Source: Atherinomorus stipes (taxonomy: Eukaryota > Chordata > Actinopteri > Atheriniformes > Atherinidae). Taken from it: a stretch of 64,000 nucleotides of DNA. The stretch is taken from contig JALJCO010003551.1 in NCBI GenBank assembly GCA_023101725.1, positions 106,001 through 170,000 on the forward strand, in the 5' to 3' direction. Positions 1 to 27,364 of this stretch are shown here, piece after piece. Position 1 is the stretch's first letter; each line of letters starts with the position of its first letter. The notes below the pieces were generated by a model. That model made no database searches. It was not told where the DNA came from and saw only the letters and a program-made list of their open reading frames with translations. The translations under genes and the position numbers were made by a program.

Positions 1-2745
1 CTCTAGGATCTCGCGCTTCCTCCTGTACAGGAGGTTCTGGACTCTAGGATCTCGCGCTGCCTCCTGTATCAGGTTCTAGACTCTAGGATCTCGCGCTGCC
101 TCCTGTACAGGAGGTTCTGGACTCTAGGATCTCGCGCTGCCTCCTGTATCAGGTTCTGGACTCTAGGATCTCGCGCTGCCTCCTGTACAGGAGGTTCTAG
201 ACTCTAGGATCTCGCGCTGCCTCCTGTACAGGAGGTTCTAGACTCTAGGATCTCGCGCTTCCTCCCTGTACAGGAGGTTCTGGACTCTAGGATCTCGCGC
301 TGCCTCCTGTACAGGAGGTTCTGGACTCTAGGATCTCGCGCTGCCTCCTGTACAGGAGGTTCTGGACTCTAGGATCTCGTGCTGCCTCCTGTACAGGAGG
401 TTCTGGACTCTAGGATCTCGCGCTGCCTCCTGTACAGGAGGTTCTGGACTCTAGGATCTCGCGCTGCCTCCTGTATCAGGTTCTAGACTCTAGGATCTCG
501 CGCTGCCTCCTGTATCAGGTTCTAGACTCTAGGATCTCGCGCTTCCTCCTGTACAGAAGGTTCTGGACTCTAGGATCTCGCGCTGCCTCCTGTACAGAAG
601 GTTCTAGACTCTAGGATCTGGCGCTTCCTCCTGTACAGAGGAGGTTCTGGACTCTAGGATCTCGCGCTTCCTCCTGTACAGGAGGTTCTGGACTCTAGGA
701 TCTCGCGCTGCCTCCTGTACAGGAGGTTCTGGACTCTAGGATCTCGCGCTGCCTCCTGTATCAGGTTCTAGACTCTAGGATCTCGCTCTGCCTCCTGTAC
801 AGGAGGTTCTGGACTCTAGGATCTCGCGCTGCCTCCTGTATCAGGTCTCTGGACTCTAGGATCTCGCGCTTCCTCCTGTAGCAGGAGGTTCTAGACTCTA
901 GGATCTCGCTCTGCCTCCTGTACAGGAGGTTCTAGACTCTAGGATCTCGCGCTGCCTCCTGTATCAGGTTCTAGACTCTAGGATCTCGCGCTGCCTCCTG
1001 TATCAGGTTCTAGACTCTAGGATCTCGCGCTGCCTCCTGTACAGGAGGTTCTAGACTCTAGGATCTCGCGCTGCCTCCTGTACAGGAGGTTCTAGACTCT
1101 AGGATCTCGCGCTTCCTCCTGTACAGGAGGTTCTGGACTCTAGGATCTCGCGCTGCCTCCTGTACAGGAGGTTCTGGACTCTAGGATCTCGCGCTGCCTC
1201 CTGTACAGGAGGTTCTAGACTCTAGGATCTCGCGCTGCCTCCTGTACAGGAGGTTCTAGACTCTAGGATCTCGCGCTTCCTCCTGTACAGGAGGTTCTGG
1301 ACTCTAGGATCTCGCGCTGCCTCCTGTACAGGAGGTTCTGGACTCTAGGATCTCGCGCTGCCTCCTGTACAGGAGGTTCTGGACTCTAGGATCTCGTGCT
1401 GCCTCCTGTACAGGAGGTTCTGGACTCTAGGATCTGGCGCTTCCTCCTGTACAGAAGGTTCTGGACTCTAGGATCTCGCGCTTCCTCCTGTACAGGAGGT
1501 TCTGGACTCTAGGATCTCGCGCTGCCTCCTGTATCAGGTTCTGGACTCTAGGATCTCGCGCTTCCTCCTGTAGCAGGAGGTTCTAGACTCTAGGATCTCG
1601 CTCTGCCTCCTGTACAGGAGGTTCTAGACTCTAGGATCTCACGCTGCCTCCTGTATCAGGTTCTAGACTCTAGGATCTCGCTCTGCCTCCTGTACAGGAG
1701 GTTCTAGACTCTAGGATCTTATGCTGCCTCCTGTATCAGGTTCTAGACTCTAGGATCTCGCTCTGCCTCCTGTACAGGAGGTTCTGGACTCTAGGATCTC
1801 GCGCTGCCTCCTGTATCAGGTTCTGGACTCTAGGATCTCGCGCTTCCTCCTGTAGCAGGAGGTTCTAGACTCTAGGATCTCGCTCTGCCTCCTGTACAGG
1901 AGGTTCTGGACTCTAGGATCTCGCGCTGCCTCCTGTATCAGGTTCTGGACTCTAGGATCTCGCGCTTCCCTCCTGTAGCAGGAGGTTCTAGACTCTAGGA
2001 TCTCGCTCTGCCTCCTGTACAGGAGGTTCTAGACTCTAGGATCTCACGCTGCCTCCTGTATCAGGTTCTGGACTCTAGGATCTCGTGCTGCCTCCTGTAC
2101 AGGAGGTTCTGGACTCTAGGATCTCGCGCTGCCTCCTGTACAGGAGGTTCTGGACTCTAGGATCTCGTGCTGCCTCCTGTACAGGAGGTTCTGGACTCTA
2201 GGATCTGGCGCTTCCTCCTGTACAGAAGGTTCTAGACTCTAGGATCTTATGCTGCCTCCTGTATCAGGTTCTAGACTCTAGGATCTCGCGCTGCCTCCTG
2301 TATCAGGTTCTGGACTCTAGGATCTCGCGCTGCCTCCTGTATCAGGTTCTGGACTCTAGGATCTCATGCTGCCTCCTGTACAGGAGGTTCTGGACTCTAG
2401 GATCTGGCGCTGCCTCCTGTACAGGAGGTTCTGGACTCTAGGATCTGGCGCTGCCTCCTGTACAGGAGGTTCTGGACTCTAGGATCTCATGCTGCCTCCT
2501 GTACAGGAGGTTCTGGACTCTAGGATCTCGCGCTGCCTCCTGTATCAGGTTCTGGACTCTAGGATCTCGCGCTGCCTCCTGTATCAGGTTCTGGACTCTA
2601 GGATCTCGCGCTGCCTCCTGTATCAGGTTCTGGACTCTAGGATCTCACGCTGCCTCCTGTATCAGGTTCTGGACTCTAGGATCTCGCGCTGCCTCCTGTA
2701 CAGGAGGTTCTGGACTCTAGGATCTCGCGCTGCCTCCTGTACCGG
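1..2745. repeat. 41/39 bp minisatellite (about 68 units)
   Basis: Head-to-tail units of about 41 bp, with a 39 bp variant, fill this stretch. The 41 bp unit holds the perfect 16 bp palindrome CCTCCTGTACAGGAGG. The 39 bp form replaces TACAGGAGG with TATCAGG. Units also differ at GGATCTCGCGC (GGATCTGGCGC, GGATCTCATGC, GGATCTCGCTC). The array starts before base 1. It lies just downstream, in sense, of syne3 exon N, so it sits in the intron that should separate that exon from the KASH-coding exons. Runs of 39 bp units stay open in one frame because 39 is divisible by three; I do not take that as coding. Confidence 0.97.
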
Positions 2746-2829
2746 GTCTCTGGTGACGCGGTTTAAGGAGGATGAACCTTCAGAACAAACCTCTGATCCA
2801 ATCACAGTTCAGCATCACGCGAGCCTCAC

Positions 2830-17742
<14,913 letters not shown>

Positions 17743-20168
17743 GGCCAGGCCTGAGGAACCAGAACCAGGGTCAGAAACCACACTGTGGTGTACGGAGGAA
17801 CCAGAAACCTGGATTAAAAACCAGACGTCATCGTGGAGGCAACGGAACGCATCGAGTGTCTGGCAGGAGCTGGAACATCGTGTTCATCCCTACAGATGGA
17901 CACTCGCAGGAACAACCGGCCGGGTGGATATATTATAATATAATATGATTTTTAAATATAAAGCATATTTTTCTTTTATGTTTTTCTGATTATTTCCAAC
18001 CAGAATTCAAAAGCAATATTTTTGTTTTACTTATTTATAATTTTGTATATATATTTTTTTAAAATTTTGTATTTTTATTTAGTTTCTTGTTATCTGAATT
18101 ACTATTGTGAATTTAGCCTTCTTTAATTCAAGGGTATGAATAATTTTGAGGACAACAATATGATTACATTTCATTTTGTATTTTAAAACATTTGACTTAA
18201 GTTGACTCCACAAAGGTCTTTGCAGGTAAACCACAGGTCTGCACTTTGTTGTTTGAATGTAATTGTGTTCTTTGCTGCTGTTATTTACAGCAAATCACCA
18301 CATTTGCGTGATTATTTTATTTAATTTTATGTATTTATCTATTTTTTAACCTGTATTTAACCAAGTAAAGACTTTAAGAACAAGATTCTTATTTGCAATG
18401 CCGGCCAATTGAATTACTTGAAAAAAGGAAACATTAAAATACCAAAACTTGTTGTTTGTAGTTCTAGATAATCCAGAGCTGCATCCACAAACTACAGATT
18501 ATATGAAATATGAACTTATCAGTTATTGCATCGGTATCGGCCATGAGAAGCACAACGTTATTGGTATCGGTGGAAATTATTGGTCGTCTGCAGCAGCCTC
18601 CTCGTCCTCAGAGACGTCCTGCTGGTGCAGAAGACGTCTCAATAAGGTGGACCAGGACAGTTAAAACCATCCGGACTGAAAGAAGCACATCACCTCCAGC
18701 TGACTGAATAAAAAACGTTTCTCTGATTCTTCTGTGTTTCATGAGCGTTGCATCACTTCCAGACGCACAGCAGCTTCAAACACGAAGAGATGGAGGTCGA
18801 AGTGTTGACAGGTGAAGGTGGAAACATGAAAGATGAGAAACTCGGTTCTCTCCTGCAGGAGGCAGTTTGCCACCTGCAGGCCAGCAGCCGCCGTCTGGGG
18901 GGGGACCAGAGTCATCAGCATGGTCACATGACCGCTCCTGGTGTTCTCCTTATAAACCAGCCTTTTAATGACTCATTAATTTGAAGATTAGAAGAACTCC
19001 CCCTGCCTAATTTACGAAAAATTGAAAAAAATGTAGACTACAAATATGTACCTTACAGCTGTTTTGCAATGAATAAACAAATGAATAACATGAATAAACT
19101 TTTACGCTATTCTGTGCCTTATTTAATATTAAATGTATCCAAAATAAACTGTCCAGCTGTTCTGAAATTTCTCTATATTTGAAGAATGAAATAAATATAC
19201 TCATTTTCATATCAAATAAAAGAAATCCCAACTAAACTTTAAGCTTTAGTGCTACAACATTCCAAATCTAACATTTATGTTAATGACACAAGTGAGAAGC
19301 CATAAAAATTCATTATAACTTCAGAATAACTTTCAGAAAGTGTGTAAAGAAAAACGGCAAATAAATCGTTTCAACTCGATTAAATGAGTTTGGAGATCGT
19401 TTGACATTAAAATGAAATCATGATCAAATTTGGATTAATTGCACAGCCCTAATTATTACATCTGTTCCTGTCATAGATCCTGATTTTAGTGTGCGAGCGT
19501 GCGCACGGCCAGTTTTCACGTGTAAAGTGAGATTTTACTTGATTTGCACAAACGCCTCACATTCCTCATTTCTGTGGTTTCTTCCTGAAGCTGGAGAAAG
19601 TTTCTGCTTCTGTTTCCAGATCATGTGCATGTGGTGAGTCATAGTTGCCATGGAGACGGCACATTCTCCTGCCAACTTTTGCTTTTATAAACCCCAAACA
19701 TTGTAATTATGCAGCTTCTGTGCGAACGCCAGCTTTAGGAATGAGGCGTCCTCACTTTTCCTTCAGTTAAAGATGAATTATTATATTTCCACTCCAGTCT
19801 GAACTCTTCTCTCCTGCATTTACTTTCTGTTCTGCAGAAAGTCGATAATTTGCCTCCAGTCTGTTGAGATGAAATGAAAAAATAGCAGGAATTCCTGGAG
19901 CTTCTGCAGGAACTCTGCATGCAGGAACTCGGTGTGCCTCAGGGCGCGAGGCGGCGGTTCTGCTGAATGACTCACTTCATCCACCACAACATTCCTTCCA
20001 CCAGCAACTGCTGCTTTCCCTCTCCGAGCTTCTGTTCCCGCCTCCAGCTGCTCCCACTTCTCCTCCGAGTCTCGTTATTCCTTCATGAGCTGCAGCTGCC
20101 AACCAGGAGAAGCTGGGAATACCATGCTACGCTGACAGGAGATTTCTCTGTGTTGATGAACTTAAACT
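17743..20168. other. 5' region or first intron of syne3; AT-rich, no gene seen
   Basis: About 2.4 kb of AT-rich sequence with no supported coding region. Positions 18340-18415 resemble a common fish LINE-tail motif (TATTTAACCAAGTAAAGAC). The rest is unassigned. Confidence 0.5.
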
Positions 20169-21590
20169 AGGGATGAGCATACCGATACCTTGGAGTCGAT
20201 ACTTCGATACCACCTAAACAAAATATCGGACTTGATACTTCTTTTAGTATGGAGATACCACTGTATAGATACAAAACATGCAGTTTGTTTCCACTTCTGA
20301 GAGTTTTAGGCAAAGAAATGATGTGAAAGCAGCCAGATTCTAGCTTCTTCTATTGGAAATTTGGTCGATATCCGATATGCCGATATCTCAAAACTCATGT
20401 GACCGATAACCAGTATTGATACCGAGATTAAAGCTGTTAAAAATAAGCAGTCATTTCAAATAGCAGTTTTGTTATCTGTTTCTGACACTTTGAAAAAAAG
20501 GGGTGGGAAAAAATATCAATACAATGAAATTTCACGATATTTTCATATGCCGATCTATTTTACTTACAAATTCTTCTGAAATTTCATAACAGAATGATGA
20601 AATATTGCGAAATGTCATGAGAAAAATAGATCGATACCGCGTTTTTAAATATGATATCAGCACATGAAAATATCGCAAAATTTTCGTGAATTGTCGCGAG
20701 ATTTCATAACGATGAAATATTGCAAGATTTCATTATCAAAATAATCCAATACTGCATTTTTAAATGTCAATATGATATCAGCATATGAAAATATTGCAAT
20801 ATTTCACTGTATCGATTTTCTAACATCTCTAGTCTTATATCAGGCTTTTGGCTGATATAAACCAATACTGACAAGGGGCTGATTATATTGTGGTAGCCAA
20901 TCAGATTCTAGCTTCTGTATCACATGATAGTGGTAGCTAGGGGTGGAAAAAAATATTGATACACTGAAATATTGCAATATTTTCAAATGCTGATATATCA
21001 ATTTTTAAAATCGCAGTTTCAATCTATTTTACTAACGAAATCATGCGAGATTTCTGCATTCTATCATGAAATGTTGTGGGTTTTTGTAAAATCTTGCAAG
21101 ATTTGTTGGTAAAATAGATTGATATCCCGTTTTTAAATATCACAATATTTCAGTGTATCAATATTTTTCCCAGCCCTAGTGGTAGCCTATCAGATTCCAG
21201 CTTCTGTGTCACATGATGGTGGTAGTCTATCAGATGTCATGATGATGATGATGTTTCAGTACTTTAATGCAGATTATTACATTATACATATTACATTTTA
21301 TATTTGAATATTTAATACTGAATAAATGAAAATAATCTTAACCTGTACTTAAGTTATTTGATAATTGAAAGAAGTTTTTAATCTTGTTTTTGTTTAATTT
21401 ACTCAATATTATTTAAAATCGTTTTAAAAGTATTTCTTTCAAGTACTTCTGTTCTCAAGTTTTATTTATATCTAATATTGCCCTTGCAAGATATTAATGC
21501 AAAGTGGACAAAAAGTATTGGCATCGAGACCAATATCGATGAAAAAGTACCATAAAAGAATGGTATCGCCCCCTGCTAGACATTCGGATG
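20169..21590. mobile_element. MITE D copy split by other palindromic MITEs
   Basis: The ends 20169-20290 and about 21340-21590 match, in reverse, the uninterrupted copy at 61013-61406 (shared CGATACTTCGATACCACC and AGTATTTCTTTCAAGTACTTC type sequence). Between them sit a MITE C part (about 20340-20880) holding a MITE B copy (about 20505-20832), and a second MITE B copy (20938-21178). No transposase is present. Confidence 0.75.
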
Positions 21591-21759
21591 ATAATCAACC
21601 TCCACCTTTCTCCATCAGTGTCCACCCACCTGTGTCCCTCAGGACAGACAGCTGGGGGACAAGGGTCCGCTCTATCAAAAAGTATCGGTATAGGTATCGG
21701 TCCATCAGAAGTTCTATTATAAACTTAACATTTCCGGCTGCAGTGAACCGAAAGTCCAG

Positions 21760-22240
21760 AAAGTACCGCAACCAGAGTTTCTGCGTTCCTCGGTGGAGCA
21801 GCGGACAGGTGAGCGTGCGCGCGGCGACGTGACTCATCTGACGTGTCTCTGTTTTGATCTGACGCAGGGACGTAAATCACCTTTACATGCTAAGCTAGTT
21901 GTCCGGTGCAGACCCGGTTTCGGTCCGGAATGACGGAGCGGAACCGGGATTTATCCGGGTCACAGCTGCAGGCTGGACTCACGAACCGGTTCGGCTTCGG
22001 GAAAAACACAAACACTTACGGTTCGGTGGGTTCGGGCCGACAGAACCGCGCGCCTGGTCTCCGTCCTGAAAACTTACTGCAGGCAGGAAGTGCAGCCCCG
22101 TGCTGCCTTCAGGAGCGGCTCGGAAACTGCGCAGTAACTGCGACTTTCAAAGTAAACGACGCAAAGTTGATACCGCAGGTTTACTGTAACAGAAGGAAAC
22201 AGATTCATGACGAGGATGTAAAATAAAGACTCCGTCCTAC
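21760..22240. promoter_or_regulatory. GC-rich CpG block, candidate syne3 promoter and first exon
   Basis: This block is much richer in CpG than its AT-rich surroundings. On the minus strand a strong donor ACC|GTAAGTG at 22020/22019 could end a non-coding syne3 exon 1, 4.3 kb upstream of exon A. On the plus strand CAG|GTGAGCG at about 21808 could end a divergent transcript. No TATA box stands out. This is inference from composition and splice motifs only. Confidence 0.35.
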
Positions 22241-22427
22241 ATGTTCACGTACATCTTCAGCCAGTTCACGTTTTCACACTGAAACAGAGTCCTGCACACC
22301 TGGAACACAACAAACCAGCGGGTTTCTGACTCAAACTGTTTTTATCGAGCTTTTCTAACTACTTTTTTTCATTACAATGGTTTATACTGATGATAAAAGC
22401 TGATTATTGGGTCCAGACTTTTGATCT

Positions 22428-22640
22428 ACTCTGCAAAAACTCATCTTATCAAGTATATTTTTCTCATTTCCAGTCAAAGTATCTCATCACACTCAAGATA
22501 AAACAAAATTACTTGAAGAGAAACATTTCAGTGAGATATAAGATCTTGCTTTAAGGCAATGCATCTTATTTCAAGAAATCTTATCAAGACAATTTTGCTT
22601 GTTCTGTTGGCAGTTTTTTTTTTTTTTTTTTACCTAAAAC
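22428..22640 (+). mobile_element. MITE A, partial copy
   Basis: CTGCAAAAACTCATCTTATC, ATCTCATCACACTCAAGATA and AACATTTCAGTGAGATATAA mark the left half of palindromic MITE A. This is the only copy outside gabrr2. It ends in a T-run. Confidence 0.85.
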
Positions 22641-23547
22641 TACATATCCTACTTATTTAGTTGGTGATAGTTTAAAGCAAGGCTGTCCAATTTGGAGCCC
22701 GTAATATATTATTTTTGCCCCCTGTCAATTGTCATTCTTTTCAAAATTAAGATTTTCCCAGCAGTGTGAAAAGTTATTTCATTGTTGCAGTTCCCCTTCT
22801 GGCCACAAATTACCATTGCAGTACATTGGGGGGGAGGGTGGCGCTGTTGTTCCATCAGCTCGGATCTGGAGTCAAACGTCAGAGATGGATCGTGAAAGGC
22901 AGCATGCCGACAAGAGAAGGTTTAAAGTAGTTGGGAACATGAATACTTTCCTTTTTTTTTCAACAGAAATTGATTTTAAGGCAGTATGCCTAATATGCAA
23001 GCAGAGAGTTGCTGTTTTAAAAGAGTATAACCTTCATCTATATACAGTATTTAAGGTCTCACAGAGGTTTGAATTTAAATTTTACCAAATGTTTTTTAAA
23101 GGTCGATCTTGATCTTTTGTAATTTCAGGCTGAAAACACACAGAAAAAAAAATGAAGTTATTAATTTTCCACTTAACTTGATATGAGGCTTTATTTTGGA
23201 CAGTTGTGCTATACGCCAGGGGGGTCAGTGACAGCCGCAGTCTGCAGGTCATATGCTTCCCTGCTCCGACACACCTGACTCAAATTAATGAGTCATTGAA
23301 CAGAACTTGTTTGCAAAAAGACTGGAAATTCCATGAACTTATTTCTTTGAACGCTTTTAGGTCTAGACTAGCACTTAAAACTGCCTCCTTAAATTGTAAC
23401 TGTTTTTAATTGCTTTTATTGTATATCTTTTATAATGTCATGTAAAGAGTTTTTTCATCTCAATGGGACGTTTCCTGGTAAAATAAAAGTTAAATAAAAA
23501 TAAAAGGCTGTTAGATTTATTTGTGATATTTGTGTTGATGCACCACT
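22641..23547 (+). mobile_element. Unassigned DNA with a LINE-like 3' tail (about 23310-23505)
   Basis: The part near 23310-23410 encodes FHELISLNAFRSRLALKT, which resembles the C-terminal end of fish non-LTR elements. It is followed by TCTCAATGGGACGTTTCCTG and GTTAAATAAAAATAAA, a typical fish LINE tail. Only the 3' end is present. Positions 23210-23290 resemble a hAT-type MITE end. The rest has no recognised feature. Confidence 0.5.
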
Positions 23548-24121
23548 ACACACTCAAAAATACAGGTACCAGTTTGTACTTAAAAGGGTCCAAAGTTTGT
23601 TGCTGGGGGGGGGGGGGGTTCCTTTCTGAAAGACATTTCTGTACCTTCATGGTCCATTTTTGTACCTTATCAAGCTGTATGAGTTAATAAAGTACAATTA
23701 AACCAATTAAAGATGATGAATAAAAGTCAATAAAATAGAGATTATGACAACAACCAAAGATGCTAATAATAAATGAATAATTATTATATAAATATGAGGC
23801 CAAACACATATATAATTATACATATAATTATTACTATGATTATCATGAAAATCATAATATAATAACTATAATTATACTACTGTTTAGAAGTACTGCTATT
23901 TATAGTTATTGTACAAGCTACACACATTTTTCAATGCTGCAGGTACCCTTAGTGTTGGAATGGTACAAATGTGTACTTTATACTACTTTGGACCCTTTTT
24001 CATAGTATATAGGTACTTCTGGCCTCATAAAGACCAATATTGTACTTTTGAGAGAACATTTGTAATAAATGTACCTACAGGTACAGAAATGATCCTGTCT
24101 GTACCTCTGTTTCTGAGTGTG
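23548..24121. mobile_element. MITE with about 20 bp terminal inverted repeats
   Basis: The left end ACACTCAAAAATACAGGTAC pairs with the reverse complement of the right end, ACACTCAGAAACAGAGGTAC. Inside are many GTACCTT and GGTAC motifs and an AT-rich middle with a G-run at 23606-23619. There is no coding capacity. The family was not recognised. Confidence 0.7.
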
Positions 24122-24368
24122 AAGGCTCTTTGACACATTAGTTTCATGCGTGAAAAGCAGCAGAGATCAGACAGGAAACAGGATTCTAGCAACAACAAGG
24201 TGAAAGTTGGCATGACTCAACATCCCATTTGTGTCAACATTGCCTTCTCAGGTTGAATAACTGTTGGATATTGTTTCGATTTCGCAAAAATCTAATCAAC
24301 GTAGAAATAGTGACGTCATCTCACCGTCGTGTTCCTCAACGGGTGAATGCTAAGGGTGAATCAACATC

Positions 24369-24962
24369 GATTTTAAGGGATGCGCAATGTAATCGGCCCC
24401 TATCGGTATCGGCCTATATCGGCCTTAAAACTGAGTATCGGCCACCACACCGATAATTAACCGATCAGCCCGCTGTTTCTAAAGTCTACAAAAGAGAAAA
24501 ACTACTTCTTTTTCAAAAACTTCTTTTTTCACAAACTTTAAAACTTCTAAAGACTAGGGGTGGAAAAAATATCAATACACTGAAATATCACAATATTTTC
24601 ATATGCTGATATATTGAAATTTAAAAATGCGGTACCAATCAATTTTACTAATGAAATCTCGCGATATTTCATCGTTGTTACAAAATCTTGCAAGAATTCA
24701 CGAAATATCGTGAGATTTTGTAAGCTAAATAGATCAATACCAGGTTTTTAAATATTGATTTGATATCGGCATATGAAAATATTGTGATATTTCAGTGGCC
24801 CGATATTTTTTCCCACCCCTATTTTTGAAAGCGTCAGAAACAGATAAAGCTGCTATTTGCGATGACTGTTGTTTTCATGCTTTAATATTGGTATCGATAT
24901 TGCTTGTCGGCCATATGAGTTTCAAAATATCAACATGTCGGATATCGGCCAAAATTCCTATA
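24369..24962. mobile_element. Composite MITE C carrying MITE B
   Basis: The MITE C ends show TATCGGTATCGGCCTATATC and GGATATCGGCCAAAATTCC. A MITE B copy (24555-24822) sits inside with both ends intact (AGGGGTGGAAAAAATATC and its inverse). The B insertion site matches that of other C copies (see findings). Confidence 0.8.
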
Positions 24963-26640
24963 TCGTGTATGATTTTAGTTTCAATTTAAAATCAACGTTG
25001 TTTGGACGTTGGAATGATGTTATTTATCTATAACTGTTATATTTTAGCTTCTTTTTTAAAGATATGGTTGTAAAAATGATTTTCAATGGACAACTGTGGA
25101 TATTTCACAGCTGAATCTCTGGTGAGTTCACAACCACCGGGTGTTCAATGTTGTTTTGACATTGAATTAACATTCATTCATCCACATCTAAACATTTAAA
25201 GTCGGTGGAACGGCAGCTGGGATGGACAAACTGGACACGTGGAGGACAGAAGAAGAGTCAGGACTGAAACAGATGAAGAGGGTCTGACATCCATCAAAGC
25301 CTGGATGCATCATATTTTATGAATCACTTCATTCATTTGATGAAACTTTTATCATTTTCACACCAGGCTGTTTTCTTCTTTGTTGTTTTTATTGACATTT
25401 TCACTGCAGAGCATCTTTCTGAGTAAACCGAAGCTCCGGAGTCGGGATCAGAAGTTTTCTGTGACAGTTTGCTTCTGGATGGAGATCATCGCTGATGAGC
25501 ACCTGGACAGGTGAGTCTGAGATGCGGAAACTTCCAGCAGCTCGTTTATCAGGTAGAAACACCGGAACTTTCCGTCATGCGACTTTAAGCAGCTTCGTGT
25601 TTAATACGTGTGAACTTACAGTTTAACATGCTGACAAACTTCCGGCGTTTCACGTCTACAGATCATCACAAGCTGAAAAATCCACCCTGCAGGACGTTCT
25701 CCGGAGAAAAGCTCGGTACATTCAGAACACGATCAGAACCGTTTCCAGGAACGTTTAATGACCCTCAGACAGCAGAGCGTCGAACACGACCCGCATCCTC
25801 TTCCAGGTCTGTCAGGGCCAGAACCGAGCCAGAACTGGCCCAGATGAGGTCCAAATATCTCTGCTGGGATGGAAAACGAAGCCTCCAAGGTGAGGCTGGA
25901 TCCGACTGCTGGTTCTGGCCGAGCTGTCAGGAACATTCATGTTCAAACATCACAGTTTCACACAAAACTCATTTACAGAAACATTTAATCCTAATCCAGA
26001 TTCACGGGTCGAACCAGAACCGTCCAGTCCAGCTGCAAACAGAACCAAGACAGGAATCATAATCCAGATTCACGGGTCGAACCAGAACCGTCCAGTCCAG
26101 CTGCAAACACAGAACCAAGAAATGTGTCCTAACGTGTGCAGGAAGCCTCGGAGCGGCCGGGCTCAGCAGAACCAGAGACAGAACCTGATCTGATCCAAAC
26201 CGAGAAGTTCTGCTGATGATTAAAGGGGTAGTTGAGCTTTTCCATCTGGCTCTAAAAGTGGATTGTTCAGAATGTTAACTGGATTTTGTGGCCCGTGGGG
26301 AACGGCAGTAGAACCCTGGCTACCTGAAGATGAGGCCCAATGTCAAAAAATTCTGAACTACCCCTTTAATATAAACAAGCGGTTCCATCGGAGAACCGTC
26401 ATCCGTCCGTCATGTGACGGCTGCTCCTGGATCAGAGACGTCATGAACCCGGAGACGAGTTCTGATCCCACTTCGTCCCGGGATGATAAAAATCTGACTG
26501 AGCGGTTCTGCTGCTGCCGGCTCGGTTCTGTTAAACAGACCAACAAACAGCATCGCTGAATGTTGAATGTTACCATGGCAACGCACGGTTTAGGATGGAC
26601 CGGAACCCTGAGATGACTTCTGATGTGAAACCGAGTTACC
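24963..26640. other. Intergenic, no gene seen; short tandem duplication at 25995-26110
   Basis: No supported coding region. About 66 bp beginning ATCCAGATTCACGGGTCG is repeated in tandem at about 25997 and 26062. The rest is unassigned. Confidence 0.55.
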
Positions 26641-27364
26641 AACATTCAGACTGTTTGGTACAGAACCTGTTCCTTAGATAGAACCCGTTCCCTCAGAACA
26701 TTTTCCCTGAGATAGAACCCATTATTTCTGACAGAACCCTCAGAACCCATTTCATCAGACAAAACCTGTTCCCACAGAACCTGCTCCCTTAAATAGAACC
26801 TGGTTCCCCAAACAGAAACTGTTCCCTTAAACAGAATCTAATCCCTCAGAACATTTTCCCTGAGATAGAACCCCTTATTTCTGACAGAACCCGTTTCATC
26901 AGACAAAACCTGTTCCCTCGGATAGACCGTTCCGACAGATCATGTTCCCTCAAACAGAACCTGCTCCCTTAGACAGAACATGTTCCCTTAAATAGAACCT
27001 GTTCCTTCAGAACCTGCTCCCTTAAACAAACCCTGTTCCCTCCTGACAGACCCTGTTCTGCTAGAACCCATTTCATCAGACAGAACCTGTTCTCCTAAAC
27101 AAAAACTGTTCCCTCAGAACCTGCTCCCTTAGACAGAACCTGTTCTGCTAGAACCCATTTCATCAGACAGAACCTGTTCCCTTAAACAGAACCTAGTCCC
27201 TCAGGAGGCAACATGTTCTGACAGAACCTGTTCTGCTAGAACCCATTTCATCAGACAGAACCTGTTCTCTTACATAAAAAAATGCTTGAGTTGTTTTATT
27301 TTCTGTGAAGCCGTTTGTGTTCCTTCTTGAAAATGGCTGAATAAATGAAACTGAATTCATTTGA
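26641..27364. repeat. Degenerate AGAACCTGTTCCC repeats flanking the 33 bp array
   Basis: Irregular copies of CAGAACCTGTTCCCTTA at mixed spacing resemble decayed edge units of the adjacent 33 bp minisatellite. About 27275-27365 is an interruption without the repeat. Confidence 0.8.

Noticed and set aside
1..2745. CRISPR-like array (repeated unit with palindrome)
   Set aside because: Units are contiguous with no unique spacers, and the context is a vertebrate gene.
21906..22226. 106-codon plus-strand ORF in the CpG block
   Set aside because: No recognised domain. The composition explains an open frame, and a promoter or first exon reading is at least as likely.
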